Assembly (NCBI RefSeq): GCF_039595395.1
Contig: NZ_JBCNLP010000001.1
Span: 3,720,001-3,784,000, forward strand
Direction: 5' to 3'
DNA length: 64,000 nucleotides
Source: Novosphingobium sp.
Lineage (GTDB): Bacteria; Pseudomonadota; Alphaproteobacteria; Sphingomonadales; Sphingomonadaceae
Made by a program: the position numbers and the translations under genes. Shown here piece by piece: positions 18,919 through 27,176 of this stretch. Numbering within the stretch: the stretch's first letter is position 1; each line of letters starts with the position of its first letter. Below the pieces are notes generated by a model. That model ran no database searches. It was given only the letters and a program-made list of their open reading frames with translations, and was not told where the DNA came from.

Positions 18919-18932
18919 TTGCGCCCGATCAA
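18919..18932 (-). promoter_or_regulatory. FNR-like site before hemN
   Basis: On the minus strand the bases read TTGATCGGGCGCAA: one perfect half site TTGAT and a degraded partner CGCAA. It sits 35-48 bp before the hemN ATG and overlaps the 3' end of the Cys-rich ORF. The gene it precedes is a standard FNR target, which supports it despite the weak half. Confidence 0.5.
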
Positions 18933-19189
18933 GATCGACGCGGTTCTTTTCCGCCTTTGCCACGCTTGCGCGCACCACCGTTATGGCAACCTTTCGCGCA
19001 GCATCCGGGCTGCTCCGCACCGGGCACATCGCCGTGGCCAAGGGGCATGGTCATGCTGCGCACAATACCATCGCCAGAGCAGAGCGGCACCGTAACAGTC
19101 CGCCCGTCCGCCGCATGCGGAGCAGCGCCCACCGCAGCCGGAAACAAGGCGATCATGCCGAAGAGGGCGACCCATCTGGCACGCGTCAT
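18929..19189 (-). CDS. Small Cys-rich exported protein between ccoS and hemN
   Basis: The 86-residue product has a signal-like N-terminus (ARWVALFGMIALFPAAVGAA), so it is probably exported. The mature part carries VPLCSGDGIVRSMTMPLGHG, then EQPGCCAKGCHNG with four cysteines and a histidine, and a Lys/Arg-rich tail. I do not recognise a named family. Its ATG overlaps the ccoS stop (ATGA), so it is translationally coupled to the cbb3 assembly genes. The Cys/His cluster suggests metal or redox handling, possibly copper, but that is inference. The hemN promoter lies in its last codons. Confidence 0.65.
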   Translation of the reverse strand: MTRARWVALFGMIALFPAAVGAAPHAADGRTVTVPLCSGDGIVRSMTMPLGHGDVPGAEQPGCCAKGCHNGGARKRGKGGKEPRRS

Positions 19190-19335
19190 GACTCGCCCTC
19201 CTCCTCGATCAGGATGCGGGCGGCCGCACCGTCCAGATCCTCGAACTGGCCCGAGCGCAAAGCCCAGAAAAAGGCCCAGAGCCCGGCCAGCCCCATCAAC
19301 AAGGCGACGGGGATCAGAAAGGCCAGACCGGTCAT
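19186..19335 (-). CDS. ccoS: Cbb3 oxidase maturation protein CcoS
   Basis: CcoS is a 49-residue single-span protein needed for incorporation of cofactors into cbb3 oxidase. The sequence MTGLAFLIPVALLMGLAGLW is the membrane segment, followed by AFFWALRSGQFEDLDG, the conserved CcoS signature (SGQFDDLD in relatives), and an acidic tail. The ATG at 19333-19335 overlaps the ccoI stop, and the gene's own stop overlaps the next ATG. It is easily missed because of its size. Confidence 0.95.
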   Translation of the reverse strand: MTGLAFLIPVALLMGLAGLWAFFWALRSGQFEDLDGAAARILIEEEGES

Positions 19336-21482
19336 GCCGCCTCCTCCCGGTTCCAGCGGGCGGGCAGCGCCAGCCGCAGCGAATTGCCGATGACGATCAG
19401 CGAAGAGGTCGACATGGCGATGGCCGCCACCAACGGCGTGACATAGCCAAAGATGGCCAAAGGCACCGCCAAGACATTGTAGCCGATGGCAAGTGCGAAA
19501 TTCTGCCGCACCACGCGCATGGTGGCGCGGGCTCCGGCAATCGCGCGCGGCAGAGCCAGCAAAGACTCGCCCATAAAGACGAAGTCCGCCGCCTGCCGCC
19601 CCACATCGCTGGCACTGCCCGGCGCGATCGAGGCATCCGCCGCCGCCAGAGCCGGGCCATCGTTGAGCCCGTCGCCCACCATCAGCACGCGGTGGCCCAT
19701 GTTGCGCAGCATGGCGATGGCCTGCTGCTTGCCCTCGGGCGTCATGCCGGCGCGGGCGAAGAGGCCGGTGGCGCAGGCGGTCTCGACCACCGATTGCCCT
19801 CGGTCTCCCGAGAGGATCTGTGCATCGATGCCCAGATCGCGCAGCCAGCCGATGGCCCTTGCGTAATCGGGCCGCAGCCGGTCGGCGAAGAGGATCAGCC
19901 AGGCGGGGCGGGTTTCGATATCCAGCGCGCAGACCATGCCACGCGATGCTGCCGCGCCATCCGGGCGGCGCAGGGCCACGCGCTGGCCTTGCCACAAGGC
20001 GCGCATGCCCTCGCCGGGAACTTCGACCACATTGGTCAGTTCCGCCGCCTTCACGCCGCGCACCGTCAGCGCCTCGACCAACGCGCGGCTGAGCGGATGG
20101 CGCGAATGGCTGGCCAGCGCCAGCGCCACCTGCGCGGCATCTTCGGGCAGGCTATCCAGCACCGCGCCATCGGGCATGGGCCGCCCCAGAGTCAGCGTGC
20201 CGGTCTTGTCGAGCAGGGCGGTGTCGATGCAGGCGATACGCTCCAGCGCGCCGCCGTCCTTCACCATCACCCCGCCGCGCATCAGCGCCGAGGCGGCCAC
20301 CACCTGCGCCACCGGCACCGCCAGCCCCAAGGCGCAGGGGCAGGTGATGATCAGCACCGAAATGGCGATCACCAAAGCGTGATACACCCCCGCCCCGGCC
20401 AGCATCCAGCCGACGAAGCTGGCCGCCGCCAGCGTGTGGACGGCGGGGGCATAAAGGCGGCTCGCGCGGTCGGCGATGCGCACATAGGCGCTGCGGTGCT
20501 GGCCTGCTGCCTCCATCAGGCGGGCGATCTCGGCCAGAGTGGTGTCGGCCCCGGCGGCGGTGACCTGCACATCCACCGGCGTATCGAGGTTGAGCATGCC
20601 CGCATGCAGCGCATCACCCGCGCGGACCGCAACTGGCGCGCTTTCGCCCGTCAGCAGGCTGCGGTCGAGGCGTGTTTCGCCCGTCAGAAGCCTACCATCG
20701 GCGGCAAGGCGTTCGCCCGCGCCGATGCGGATCACCATGCCGGGCAGCAGGTCTCGTGCACGCAGCCATTGCAGCGTACCGTCCTTGCTCACCACCATGG
20801 CGCCGGTCGCGGCCTGACGCAGCAGGGCGTCCACTCCGGCGCGGGCACGGTCGCGCATCATGGCATCCAGCACGCGGCCTGCCAGCAGGAAGAGCATCAG
20901 CATCAGCGTGCCATCGAACCATGCCTCGGCGCCATGCGTCAGCGTTTCGTAGAAGCTGAGGCCGGTGGCCAGAATCACTCCGATGGAGATCGGCACATCC
21001 ATATTGGTGCGGCCATGTTTCAGCGCGCGCCATGCCGAGGCGAAGAACACCCGCCCCGCATAGAGGATCGCCGGAATGCCGATCCCCGCCGAAAGCCAGT
21101 GGAACAGATCGCGCGTGGCGCCGCCCGCCCCCGACCAGATCGAGACCGAGAGCAGCATCACATTCATGCAGGCAAAACCCGCCACCGCCAAAGGGGCCAG
21201 CAGGGGCTTCACCGCGCTGGCCGGGGGCGCCAGATCAGCCCCACGCGGCTGGCTGGCGAAACCGATCCGCTCCAGCGCGGCGACCAGATCGGGCTCTTGC
21301 AGGGCCGGATCGTGGCGCACGCTGACCTGCCGGGCCGACAGGTTGACGCGGGCGCTCTCAACCCCCGCCAGAGCGTTCAGGCCGCGCTCCACCTTGCCCA
21401 TGCAACTGGCGCAATGCATGCCGGGCACCACCAGAACGGTGGTCTGGGGACGCGGGGTTTGTTGGAGTTGTGTGGCCATCAC
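19332..21482 (-). CDS. ccoI: Copper-transporting P-type ATPase CcoI (FixI)
   Basis: CcoI pumps copper for assembly of the CuB centre of cbb3 oxidase. The 716-residue protein has an N-terminal heavy-metal-binding domain with GMHCASC (C24, C27) and eight or so membrane spans. The ion-binding CPC is at 381-383 in ITCPCALGLAVP, the phosphorylation motif DKTGTLT starts at D425, and GDGLNDGPALAAAD is near the C-terminus. All catalytic features are present. It overlaps ccoH upstream and ccoS downstream by ATGA junctions. The start may be either of two adjacent ATGs. Confidence 0.97.
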   Translation of the reverse strand: MMATQLQQTPRPQTTVLVVPGMHCASCMGKVERGLNALAGVESARVNLSARQVSVRHDPALQEPDLVAALERIGFASQPRGADLAPPASAVKPLLAPLAVAGFACMNVMLLSVSIWSGAGGATRDLFHWLSAGIGIPAILYAGRVFFASAWRALKHGRTNMDVPISIGVILATGLSFYETLTHGAEAWFDGTLMLMLFLLAGRVLDAMMRDRARAGVDALLRQAATGAMVVSKDGTLQWLRARDLLPGMVIRIGAGERLAADGRLLTGETRLDRSLLTGESAPVAVRAGDALHAGMLNLDTPVDVQVTAAGADTTLAEIARLMEAAGQHRSAYVRIADRASRLYAPAVHTLAAASFVGWMLAGAGVYHALVIAISVLIITCPCALGLAVPVAQVVAASALMRGGVMVKDGGALERIACIDTALLDKTGTLTLGRPMPDGAVLDSLPEDAAQVALALASHSRHPLSRALVEALTVRGVKAAELTNVVEVPGEGMRALWQGQRVALRRPDGAAASRGMVCALDIETRPAWLILFADRLRPDYARAIGWLRDLGIDAQILSGDRGQSVVETACATGLFARAGMTPEGKQQAIAMLRNMGHRVLMVGDGLNDGPALAAADASIAPGSASDVGRQAADFVFMGESLLALPRAIAGARATMRVVRQNFALAIGYNVLAVPLAIFGYVTPLVAAIAMSTSSLIVIGNSLRLALPARWNREEAA

Positions 21483-21946
21483 AGGCGCTCATTCGCGCGC
21501 CAGAGGTGGCCGCCTGCCTGCACCTTCAGCCGCAGGCGCCACCGGCCGTCGGGCAAGGCTTGGTCCGACAGGAAATCGTCGCCGGTAATGCGGTGGAAGG
21601 TGAGATTGCGGTCGGCCAACTGGCCCAGCGGGTGCCAGCCCTCGCCGGTCAGTACGGCCTGATCGAGACCCTTGCCCTGCAGCGTGACGACCACATGGCC
21701 ATCGGCCTGCCGCGCCACCTGCGCATGCCAGCCGAGCGCCTGTTCCTTCGCCGCCTCATCCAGCCAGCGGTCGAATTGTTGGCTGGCGTCATAGGAGTTT
21801 TCGACCACCACACCGCTGAAGGTGCTGCCCGCCAGACGCGCCATGCCGATGTTCACCGCGATCACCACGGCGAAGAAGGCAACCAGAATGGCACTCATAT
21901 GCCAGCCGGTGAAGCGGAAGGGCTGTTTCGTGAGCGTGCTCATCAT
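21479..21946 (-). CDS. ccoH: Cbb3 oxidase assembly protein CcoH (FixH)
   Basis: The 155-residue protein has one N-terminal membrane span (FTGWHMSAILVAFFAVVIAV) followed by VNIGMARLAGSTFSGVVVEN. The VVEN-SY segment and a periplasmic domain ending in GRWRLRLKVQAGGHLWRANE are typical of CcoH/FixH. The family stabilises early cbb3 assembly intermediates. It overlaps ccoG and ccoI by four bases each. Confidence 0.93.
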   Translation of the reverse strand: MMSTLTKQPFRFTGWHMSAILVAFFAVVIAVNIGMARLAGSTFSGVVVENSYDASQQFDRWLDEAAKEQALGWHAQVARQADGHVVVTLQGKGLDQAVLTGEGWHPLGQLADRNLTFHRITGDDFLSDQALPDGRWRLRLKVQAGGHLWRANERL

Positions 21947-23421
21947 TGGCCTCCTTCAGGGGCGTCGAAGCGAGTGTCGTAACGGACGGTACCGCCCTGT
22001 GCGTCGGCGGCGGTGAGGGTGAAGCCCAGAGGCTGCTGCGCCGTGCCTGCGGGGGCGATGACATAGATTCGCAAGGGTTGCGTCTGATCGGCGGGGATGG
22101 TGCGGGTGAGTTGGCGCGCGGCCTGCGCCTTGCCCATCTCCTCGCTCCACATCGCCGCGCCGGGGATGCCGTCGAGCGTCAGGCGCATGGGGCGCGGGCG
22201 GTCTTCCATATTGCGCCATTTCACCAGATAGGCGTTGCGGATGGCGCCGTCGCTCATCAGCATAAAGGGCGGGTTGCGGTCTTTCGCCACAGAGATGGCC
22301 AGATGGTTGCGCGTGCCCAGAGCGAACAGCAGCGCGCAGCCGATGGCGCTCCACAGGCCGAGATAGATCAGCGTGCGGGCGTGCCAGATCAGTTTCGCAT
22401 GGCGGGTGGGTGGGGCGCCGGCGCGTTCCTTTTCGCTGTCTTCCAGCGTGGCATAGTCGATGAGGCCACGCGGGCGGCCTGTCTTGGCCATCACGGTATC
22501 GCAGGCGTCGATGCACAGGGCGCAGGTGATACAGCCGATCTGCGCGCCGTCGCGAATGTCGATGCCGGTGGGGCAGACAGCGGCGCAGAGCCCGCAATCG
22601 ACGCAATCGCCTGCGGGGAGGTCTTTGGCCTTGCCGCGCGGTTCGCCGCGCCAGTCCTTGTAGGTGACGATCAGCGATTTCTCATCGAGCATCGCGGACT
22701 GGATGCGCGGCCAGGGGCACATATAGACGCAGACCTGCTCGCGCATAAAGCCGCCCAGCCAGAAGGTGGTGCCAGCCAGCACGGCGATGGTGGAATAGGC
22801 GATGGCGGGCGCGGTGCCGGTGAAGACCTGATGGAACAGCGTGGGCGCATCGGCGAAATAGAAGATCCATGCGCCGCCCGTCGCCACGCTTACCAGCAGG
22901 TAGAGGCTCCATTTGGCAAGGCGGCGGGCGAGTTTGCCGGCTGTCCATGGGGCCTTGGCAAGGCGCATCTGGGCGTTGCGGTCGCCATCGAACCAGCGGT
23001 CGATCTGCTGGAAGAGGTCGGTCCAGACCGTCTGCGGGCAGGCATAGCCGCACCATGCGCGGCCCACGGCGCTGGTCACAAGGAACAGGCCGATGCCTGC
23101 CATGATGAGCAGTCCGGCAACGAAGTAGAACTCCTGGGGCCAGATCTCGATGGCGAACATATAGAAGCGGCGGTGCGCCAGATCGATCAGCACGGCCTGA
23201 TCGGGGGCATAGGGGCCCCGGTTCCAGCGCAGCCATGGGGTGAGGTAATAGACCACCAGACAGGCCGCCATGATCCCCCACTTCAGGCGCCGGAAGCGAC
23301 CATGAATGGCGCGGGGGAAGACGGGTTGCATCTTCTCGTAAAGGCCACCTTGCGGTTTAACCTTCAGGGCGGAGGGCAGCGGGCGCCGCTTCGGCTGGCC
23401 TTGGGGGTTCAGGCTGACCAT
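21943..23421 (-). CDS. ccoG: Ferredoxin-like membrane protein CcoG (FixG)
   Basis: CcoG is a cytoplasmic-membrane iron-sulfur protein of the cbb3 assembly set and has been linked to Cu(II) reduction. The 492-residue protein has several N-terminal membrane spans, including WGIMAACLVVYYLTPWLRWN, and RAWCGYACPQTVWTDLFQQI. Two ferredoxin-type cysteine clusters follow (CVDCGLCAAVCPTG and CITCALCIDACD), and the C-terminal domain is periplasmic. It starts 5 bp after the ccoP stop. Confidence 0.96.
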   Translation of the reverse strand: MVSLNPQGQPKRRPLPSALKVKPQGGLYEKMQPVFPRAIHGRFRRLKWGIMAACLVVYYLTPWLRWNRGPYAPDQAVLIDLAHRRFYMFAIEIWPQEFYFVAGLLIMAGIGLFLVTSAVGRAWCGYACPQTVWTDLFQQIDRWFDGDRNAQMRLAKAPWTAGKLARRLAKWSLYLLVSVATGGAWIFYFADAPTLFHQVFTGTAPAIAYSTIAVLAGTTFWLGGFMREQVCVYMCPWPRIQSAMLDEKSLIVTYKDWRGEPRGKAKDLPAGDCVDCGLCAAVCPTGIDIRDGAQIGCITCALCIDACDTVMAKTGRPRGLIDYATLEDSEKERAGAPPTRHAKLIWHARTLIYLGLWSAIGCALLFALGTRNHLAISVAKDRNPPFMLMSDGAIRNAYLVKWRNMEDRPRPMRLTLDGIPGAAMWSEEMGKAQAARQLTRTIPADQTQPLRIYVIAPAGTAQQPLGFTLTAADAQGGTVRYDTRFDAPEGGQ

Positions 23422-23426
23422 GGCGC

Positions 23427-24326
23427 TTACTTCGCTGCTGGGGCAGGCGCGGCAAAAGCCTCACCGCCGCCCAGCGAGTGGACATAGGCTGCCAGCATCT
23501 TGATCGTGACGGGGTCGAGCCGCAGCCCCCATGCGGGCATCACCCCGGCATGGGCGTTGGTGATCGAGCCCACGACCTGCTCGCGGCTGCCGCCATAGAG
23601 CCAGATGCGGTCGGTGAGGTTGGGTGCGCCGAACTGGCGCCCTCCCTTGCCCTCCGGCCCATGGCAGGCGACGCAGTTCACCGAGAAGATTTCCGCGCCG
23701 CGCTGCGCTGCGGCCCCCTTGGGTTCCAAACCCGAAAGGCTGCGCACATAGCTGGCCGCATCCTGCACCTGCGCAGGCGTCAGGATCTTGTCATGGCCGA
23801 AGCTGGGCATCAGGCTGGTGCGGGTCTGGTCGTCTCCTGAGTAGCGGATGCCGTGGGTGAGCGTCTGCTGGATGTCGGTGAGCGTGCCGCCCCACAGCCA
23901 ATCGTCATCGTTGAGGTTGGGATAGCCCACCGAGCCCGCCGCCCCCGCGCCATGGCATTGCACGCAGTTCACCTTGAAGGCCGCGCGGCCACCCGCGACG
24001 GCTTGGCGCATCAGCTCGGGGTTCTTGGGCAGATCCTCGATGGGGGTTTTCGCCAGAGCCGCCAGCATGGGCGCGCGCTGGGCGGCTTCGGCCTTTTGCT
24101 CGGCGGCGTATTCGCCCCGGCTGGTCCAGCCGAAGGTGCCATGGGTGCCCTCATGCAGCAGCGGCACCGAGGGGTAGACCACCGCATAGCCCACCGCAAA
24201 GGCGATGCAGGCGTAGAAGGTGTAGAGCCACCAGCGCGGCAGGGGGGTGTTGAGTTCCTCGATCCCGTCCCACTCATGGCCCATGGTTTCGGTGTTGGTG
24301 GCTTCGTCGATGCGCTTATCGGTCAT
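23427..24326 (-). CDS. ccoP: Cbb3 oxidase subunit III, dihaem cytochrome c
   Basis: CcoP takes electrons from soluble cytochrome c or the bc1 complex and passes them to CcoO and CcoN. The 299-residue protein has one N-terminal membrane span (RWWLYTFYACIAFAVGYAVV) and two haem c domains with CVQCH and CVACH. Methionine ligands are likely in TSLMPSFGH and GVMPAWG. Its ATG overlaps the end of ccoQ by 11 bp. Confidence 0.97.
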   Translation of the reverse strand: MTDKRIDEATNTETMGHEWDGIEELNTPLPRWWLYTFYACIAFAVGYAVVYPSVPLLHEGTHGTFGWTSRGEYAAEQKAEAAQRAPMLAALAKTPIEDLPKNPELMRQAVAGGRAAFKVNCVQCHGAGAAGSVGYPNLNDDDWLWGGTLTDIQQTLTHGIRYSGDDQTRTSLMPSFGHDKILTPAQVQDAASYVRSLSGLEPKGAAAQRGAEIFSVNCVACHGPEGKGGRQFGAPNLTDRIWLYGGSREQVVGSITNAHAGVMPAWGLRLDPVTIKMLAAYVHSLGGGEAFAAPAPAAK

Positions 24327-24489
24327 CGTCTTCGTCCTTGAAGATCATGGTGGCGGCGGCCTCACTGTTCTTCCGTCCGCCGGGCAGGAAGGGCCACGCG
24401 CAGAGCAGGAGGAACACGCCCATCATCAGCGCCAGCCCCCAGCCATCGGCGAAGTTGCGCAGCAGCGCGTAAAGCGCGGCGCCGCTCAT
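24316..24489 (-). CDS. ccoQ: Cbb3 oxidase subunit CcoQ
   Basis: This 57-residue single-span protein begins MSGAALYALLRNFADGWGLA and continues with a hydrophobic span ending AWPFLPGGRKNSEAA, then an acidic tail. CcoQ stabilises the cbb3 complex, especially CcoP binding. It starts inside the ccoO stop (24486-24489) and overlaps the ccoP start. The conserved place between ccoO and ccoP and the WPFLPGG turn support the assignment. Confidence 0.93.
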   Translation of the reverse strand: MSGAALYALLRNFADGWGLALMMGVFLLLCAWPFLPGGRKNSEAAATMIFKDEDDDR

Positions 24490-25250
24490 CGCCCCTTCTC
24501 CTGCGCGAGATGCTCCTGCGCCGCCGCGCTCTCGACATCGACCATCGTGCCCAGCACCTGGAGGTAGGCGACCAGCGCATCCATCTCGGTGATCGTGTCG
24601 GGCTTGCCGTCGAAATCGCGGGTCTGCGCCTTGGCGTAGCGCTTGGCCAGATCGGTGCCATTGCCGGTGGCCTGCGCCTTCAGATCATCGTCGGCCTTGG
24701 CGATATCCTCATCGGTGTAGGGCACGCCTGCCAGCTTCAGCGCCTTCAACTCGCCTTCCATCGAGCCGCCCTCGCCCGCCTTCAGCTCGGTGTTCGAGAG
24801 GAAAGCGTAATTGGGCATGATCGATTCCGGCACCACAGAGCGCGGCGCGGTCAGATGCTGCACATGCCAGGCATCGGAATATTTGCCGCCCACGCGGGCC
24901 AGATCGGGGCCGGTGCGCTCGCTGCCCCACTGGAAGGGGTGATCGTACATCGATTCCGCGGCGAGGCTGTAATGACCATAGCGCTCGGTCTCGTCGCGGA
25001 AGGGGCGGATCATCTGGCTGTGGCAGAGGTAGCAGCCCTCGCGGATGTAGATGTCGCGCCCCGCCTGTTCGAGCGGGGTGTAGGGGCGCACGCCCTTCAC
25101 TTTCTCGATGGTGTTGTCGATGTAGAAGAGCGGCACGATCTCCACCAGACCGCCGATGATCACCGCGATAAAGGCGCAGACGGCCAGAATGGTGACATTG
25201 CGCTCCAGCGTGCCGTGCCAGGCGAAGGGTTGTTTGGTTTCAACGGACAT
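24486..25250 (-). CDS. ccoO: Cbb3 oxidase subunit II, monohaem cytochrome c
   Basis: CcoO is the monohaem c subunit of cbb3 oxidase. The 254-residue protein has an N-terminal membrane span (VTILAVCAFIAVIIGGLVEI) and the haem c motif in GCYLCHSQMIRPFRDETERY, a hallmark of CcoO. It also has SIMPNYAFL with a likely axial methionine. It begins 11 bp after ccoN and is followed without gap by ccoQ. Confidence 0.97.
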   Translation of the reverse strand: MSVETKQPFAWHGTLERNVTILAVCAFIAVIIGGLVEIVPLFYIDNTIEKVKGVRPYTPLEQAGRDIYIREGCYLCHSQMIRPFRDETERYGHYSLAAESMYDHPFQWGSERTGPDLARVGGKYSDAWHVQHLTAPRSVVPESIMPNYAFLSNTELKAGEGGSMEGELKALKLAGVPYTDEDIAKADDDLKAQATGNGTDLAKRYAKAQTRDFDGKPDTITEMDALVAYLQVLGTMVDVESAAAQEHLAQEKGR

Positions 25251-25261
25251 GGTTCGCCCCC

Positions 25262-26935
25262 TTATTCGGCAGGCACGGCGACGGGCTGGCCGGTCAGGGG
25301 CCGGTCCTTGTCGCGGTTCTGGTCGATGTTGTGCAGCGGCTTTTCGTCGCGCTGGTCGCCCACGGCGATGGTGCGCCAGATGTTGTAGGTCATGAAGCAG
25401 GCGCCGGTCAGATACAGCAGGCCCCCGAAGGCGCGCAGCACATACATCGGGTGGATGGCGGCCACGGCATCGGCAAAGCTGTTCACCAGATAGCCGTCGG
25501 CGCCGTACTCACGCCACATCAGCCCCTGCGTGATGCCCGCCACCCACATGCTGGCGGCGTAGAAGACGATGCCCAGAGTGGCCGTCCAGAAGTGCCAGTT
25601 GACCATGCGCAGCGAATACATCGCAGGTCGGTTCCACAGGCGCGGCACCATGTAGTAGAGCGCCCCGAAGGTCACCATGCCGTTCCAGCCCAGCGCGCCG
25701 GAATGCACATGGCCGATGGTCCAGTTGGTGTAGTGGCTCAGCGAATTGACGGTCTTCACCGACATCATCGGGCCTTCAAAGGTGCTCATGCCGTAGAAGG
25801 CCAGCGACATGACGAACATGCGCAGGATGGGGTCGGTGCGCAGGCGGTCCCAGGCGCCGTTGAGCGTCATCAGCCCGTTGATCATGCCGCCCCAGCTCGG
25901 CATCCACAGCATGACCGAGAAGACCATGCCGAGCGTCTGCGCCCAGTCAGGCAGCGCCGTGTAATGCAGATGATGCGGCCCCGCCCAGATGTAGAGGAAG
26001 ATCAGCGCCCAGAAGTGGATGATCGAGAGGCGATAGGAATAGACCGGCCGCTGCGCCTGCTTGGGCACGAAGTAATACATCATGCCAAGGAAGCCCGCTG
26101 TCAGGAAGAAGCCCACGGCATTGTGGCCATACCACCACTGCACCATCGCCCCCTGCACGCCCGCGAAATAGCTGATCGAGCGCGTGCCCAGAAAGCTGAC
26201 CGGAATGGCCAGATTGTTGATCAGATGCAGCATCGCCACGGTGATGATGAAAGAGAGGTAGAACCAGTTGGCCACATAGATATGCGGCTCTGTGCGGCGC
26301 ACGATGGTGAAGGCGAAGACCAGCAGATAGGCAACCCACACCACCGTGAGCCACAGATCGACATACCATTCGGGCTCGGCATATTCCTTGCCCTGAGTCA
26401 CGCCCAGCAGATAGCCGGTGGCCGCCAGCACGATAAAGAGCTGATAACCCCAGAACACGAAACGGGCGAGGCCGGGGAAGGCCAGCCTCGCCCGGCAGGT
26501 GCGCTGCACGACATAGAAGCTGGTGCCGATCAGCGCATTGCCTCCAAAAGCGAAGATCACCGCCGAGGTGTGCAGCGGGCGCATCCGCCCGAAGTTGAAC
26601 CAGGGCTCAAGGTTGAGATCGGGAAACGCCAGTTGCAGCGCGATGATCAGGCCCACCAGAAAGCCCGCCATGCCCCAGAACACCGTGGCGATGGTGGCCC
26701 AGCGGATCACGTCATCGTCGTAGAGGCTGGTGTCGGCGGGCGGCAGGGCGCTCTGGCCGCGGGCGAGGCGCGCATAGTCGGGGCGACTCAGACCGTGCCA
26801 CATGGCGATCAGCGCCGCGATGGAGCAGATGCCCATATGGATGGCAAAAGCGCTGTCCTGCGCCGCGACCATCGCGATGAAACAGAGGAGAAAAAGCACC
26901 AGCCAAAGACCGGCGCGCGAAACGAGTATGCCCAT
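25262..26935 (-). CDS. ccoN: Cbb3-type cytochrome oxidase subunit I
   Basis: CcoN is the catalytic haem-copper subunit, reducing oxygen with high affinity at the inner membrane. The 557-residue protein has about twelve membrane spans. HTSAVIFAFGGN near residue 120 holds a low-spin haem ligand His. QWWYGHNAVGFFLTAGFLGM supplies the CuB His and the Tyr region, GPHHLHYTAL the CuB histidine pair, and NWTIGHVHSGALGWNGM the haem ligands. It heads the ccoNOQPGHIS operon. An FNR box lies 62-75 bp upstream of the ATG. Confidence 0.98.
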   Translation of the reverse strand: MGILVSRAGLWLVLFLLCFIAMVAAQDSAFAIHMGICSIAALIAMWHGLSRPDYARLARGQSALPPADTSLYDDDVIRWATIATVFWGMAGFLVGLIIALQLAFPDLNLEPWFNFGRMRPLHTSAVIFAFGGNALIGTSFYVVQRTCRARLAFPGLARFVFWGYQLFIVLAATGYLLGVTQGKEYAEPEWYVDLWLTVVWVAYLLVFAFTIVRRTEPHIYVANWFYLSFIITVAMLHLINNLAIPVSFLGTRSISYFAGVQGAMVQWWYGHNAVGFFLTAGFLGMMYYFVPKQAQRPVYSYRLSIIHFWALIFLYIWAGPHHLHYTALPDWAQTLGMVFSVMLWMPSWGGMINGLMTLNGAWDRLRTDPILRMFVMSLAFYGMSTFEGPMMSVKTVNSLSHYTNWTIGHVHSGALGWNGMVTFGALYYMVPRLWNRPAMYSLRMVNWHFWTATLGIVFYAASMWVAGITQGLMWREYGADGYLVNSFADAVAAIHPMYVLRAFGGLLYLTGACFMTYNIWRTIAVGDQRDEKPLHNIDQNRDKDRPLTGQPVAVPAE

Positions 26936-26996
26936 GAGCCTTCCCTCTCACGACGGAACCAAGGCTGGCCTATGGGCGCGGCGTAGTGAAACGACA

Positions 26997-27010
26997 TTGA
27001 TCCGCGTCAA
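26997..27010 (-). promoter_or_regulatory. FNR box for ccoN
   Basis: TTGATCCGCGTCAA fits TTGAT-N4-GTCAA, an FNR/FixK-type site. Measured from its centre, a class II start for ccoN would fall near 26962, and CATAGG on the minus strand (26974-26969) is a possible -10. The site also lies on the shared side of the divergent ompW gene. Confidence 0.72.
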
Positions 27011-27037
27011 ACCGGGAAAGAGGCACAGGCGGCAATT

Positions 27038-27051
27038 TTGCGTCAGGTCAA
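27038..27051 (+). promoter_or_regulatory. Weak FNR-like site for ompW
   Basis: TTGCGTCAGGTCAA has one mismatch in each half compared with TTGAT-N4-ATCAA. A class II start would fall near 27086, and AATGAT at 27072-27077 makes a fair -10. With the ccoN box it explains the 241 bp divergent gap. Confidence 0.42.
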
Positions 27052-27176
27052 ATGCGCGGTTGCGCCTCGTCAATGATGGGGGCGCGGCATGGGTGCAGAT
27101 CGCGCTTCGACGCCGCGCACCATCACCAAACACAGTTCCGCACAGGGCGGAACAGCGCGGCGGTGAGGACAAGACA

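Noticed and set aside
18147..21662. Very long plus-strand open frame of about 1170 codons across hemN and ccoI
   Set aside because: It is the mirror of real genes in a GC-rich third-position frame; its composition is Arg/Gln/His/Gly-rich without any domain, and the minus strand encodes complete CcoI, CcoS and HemN.
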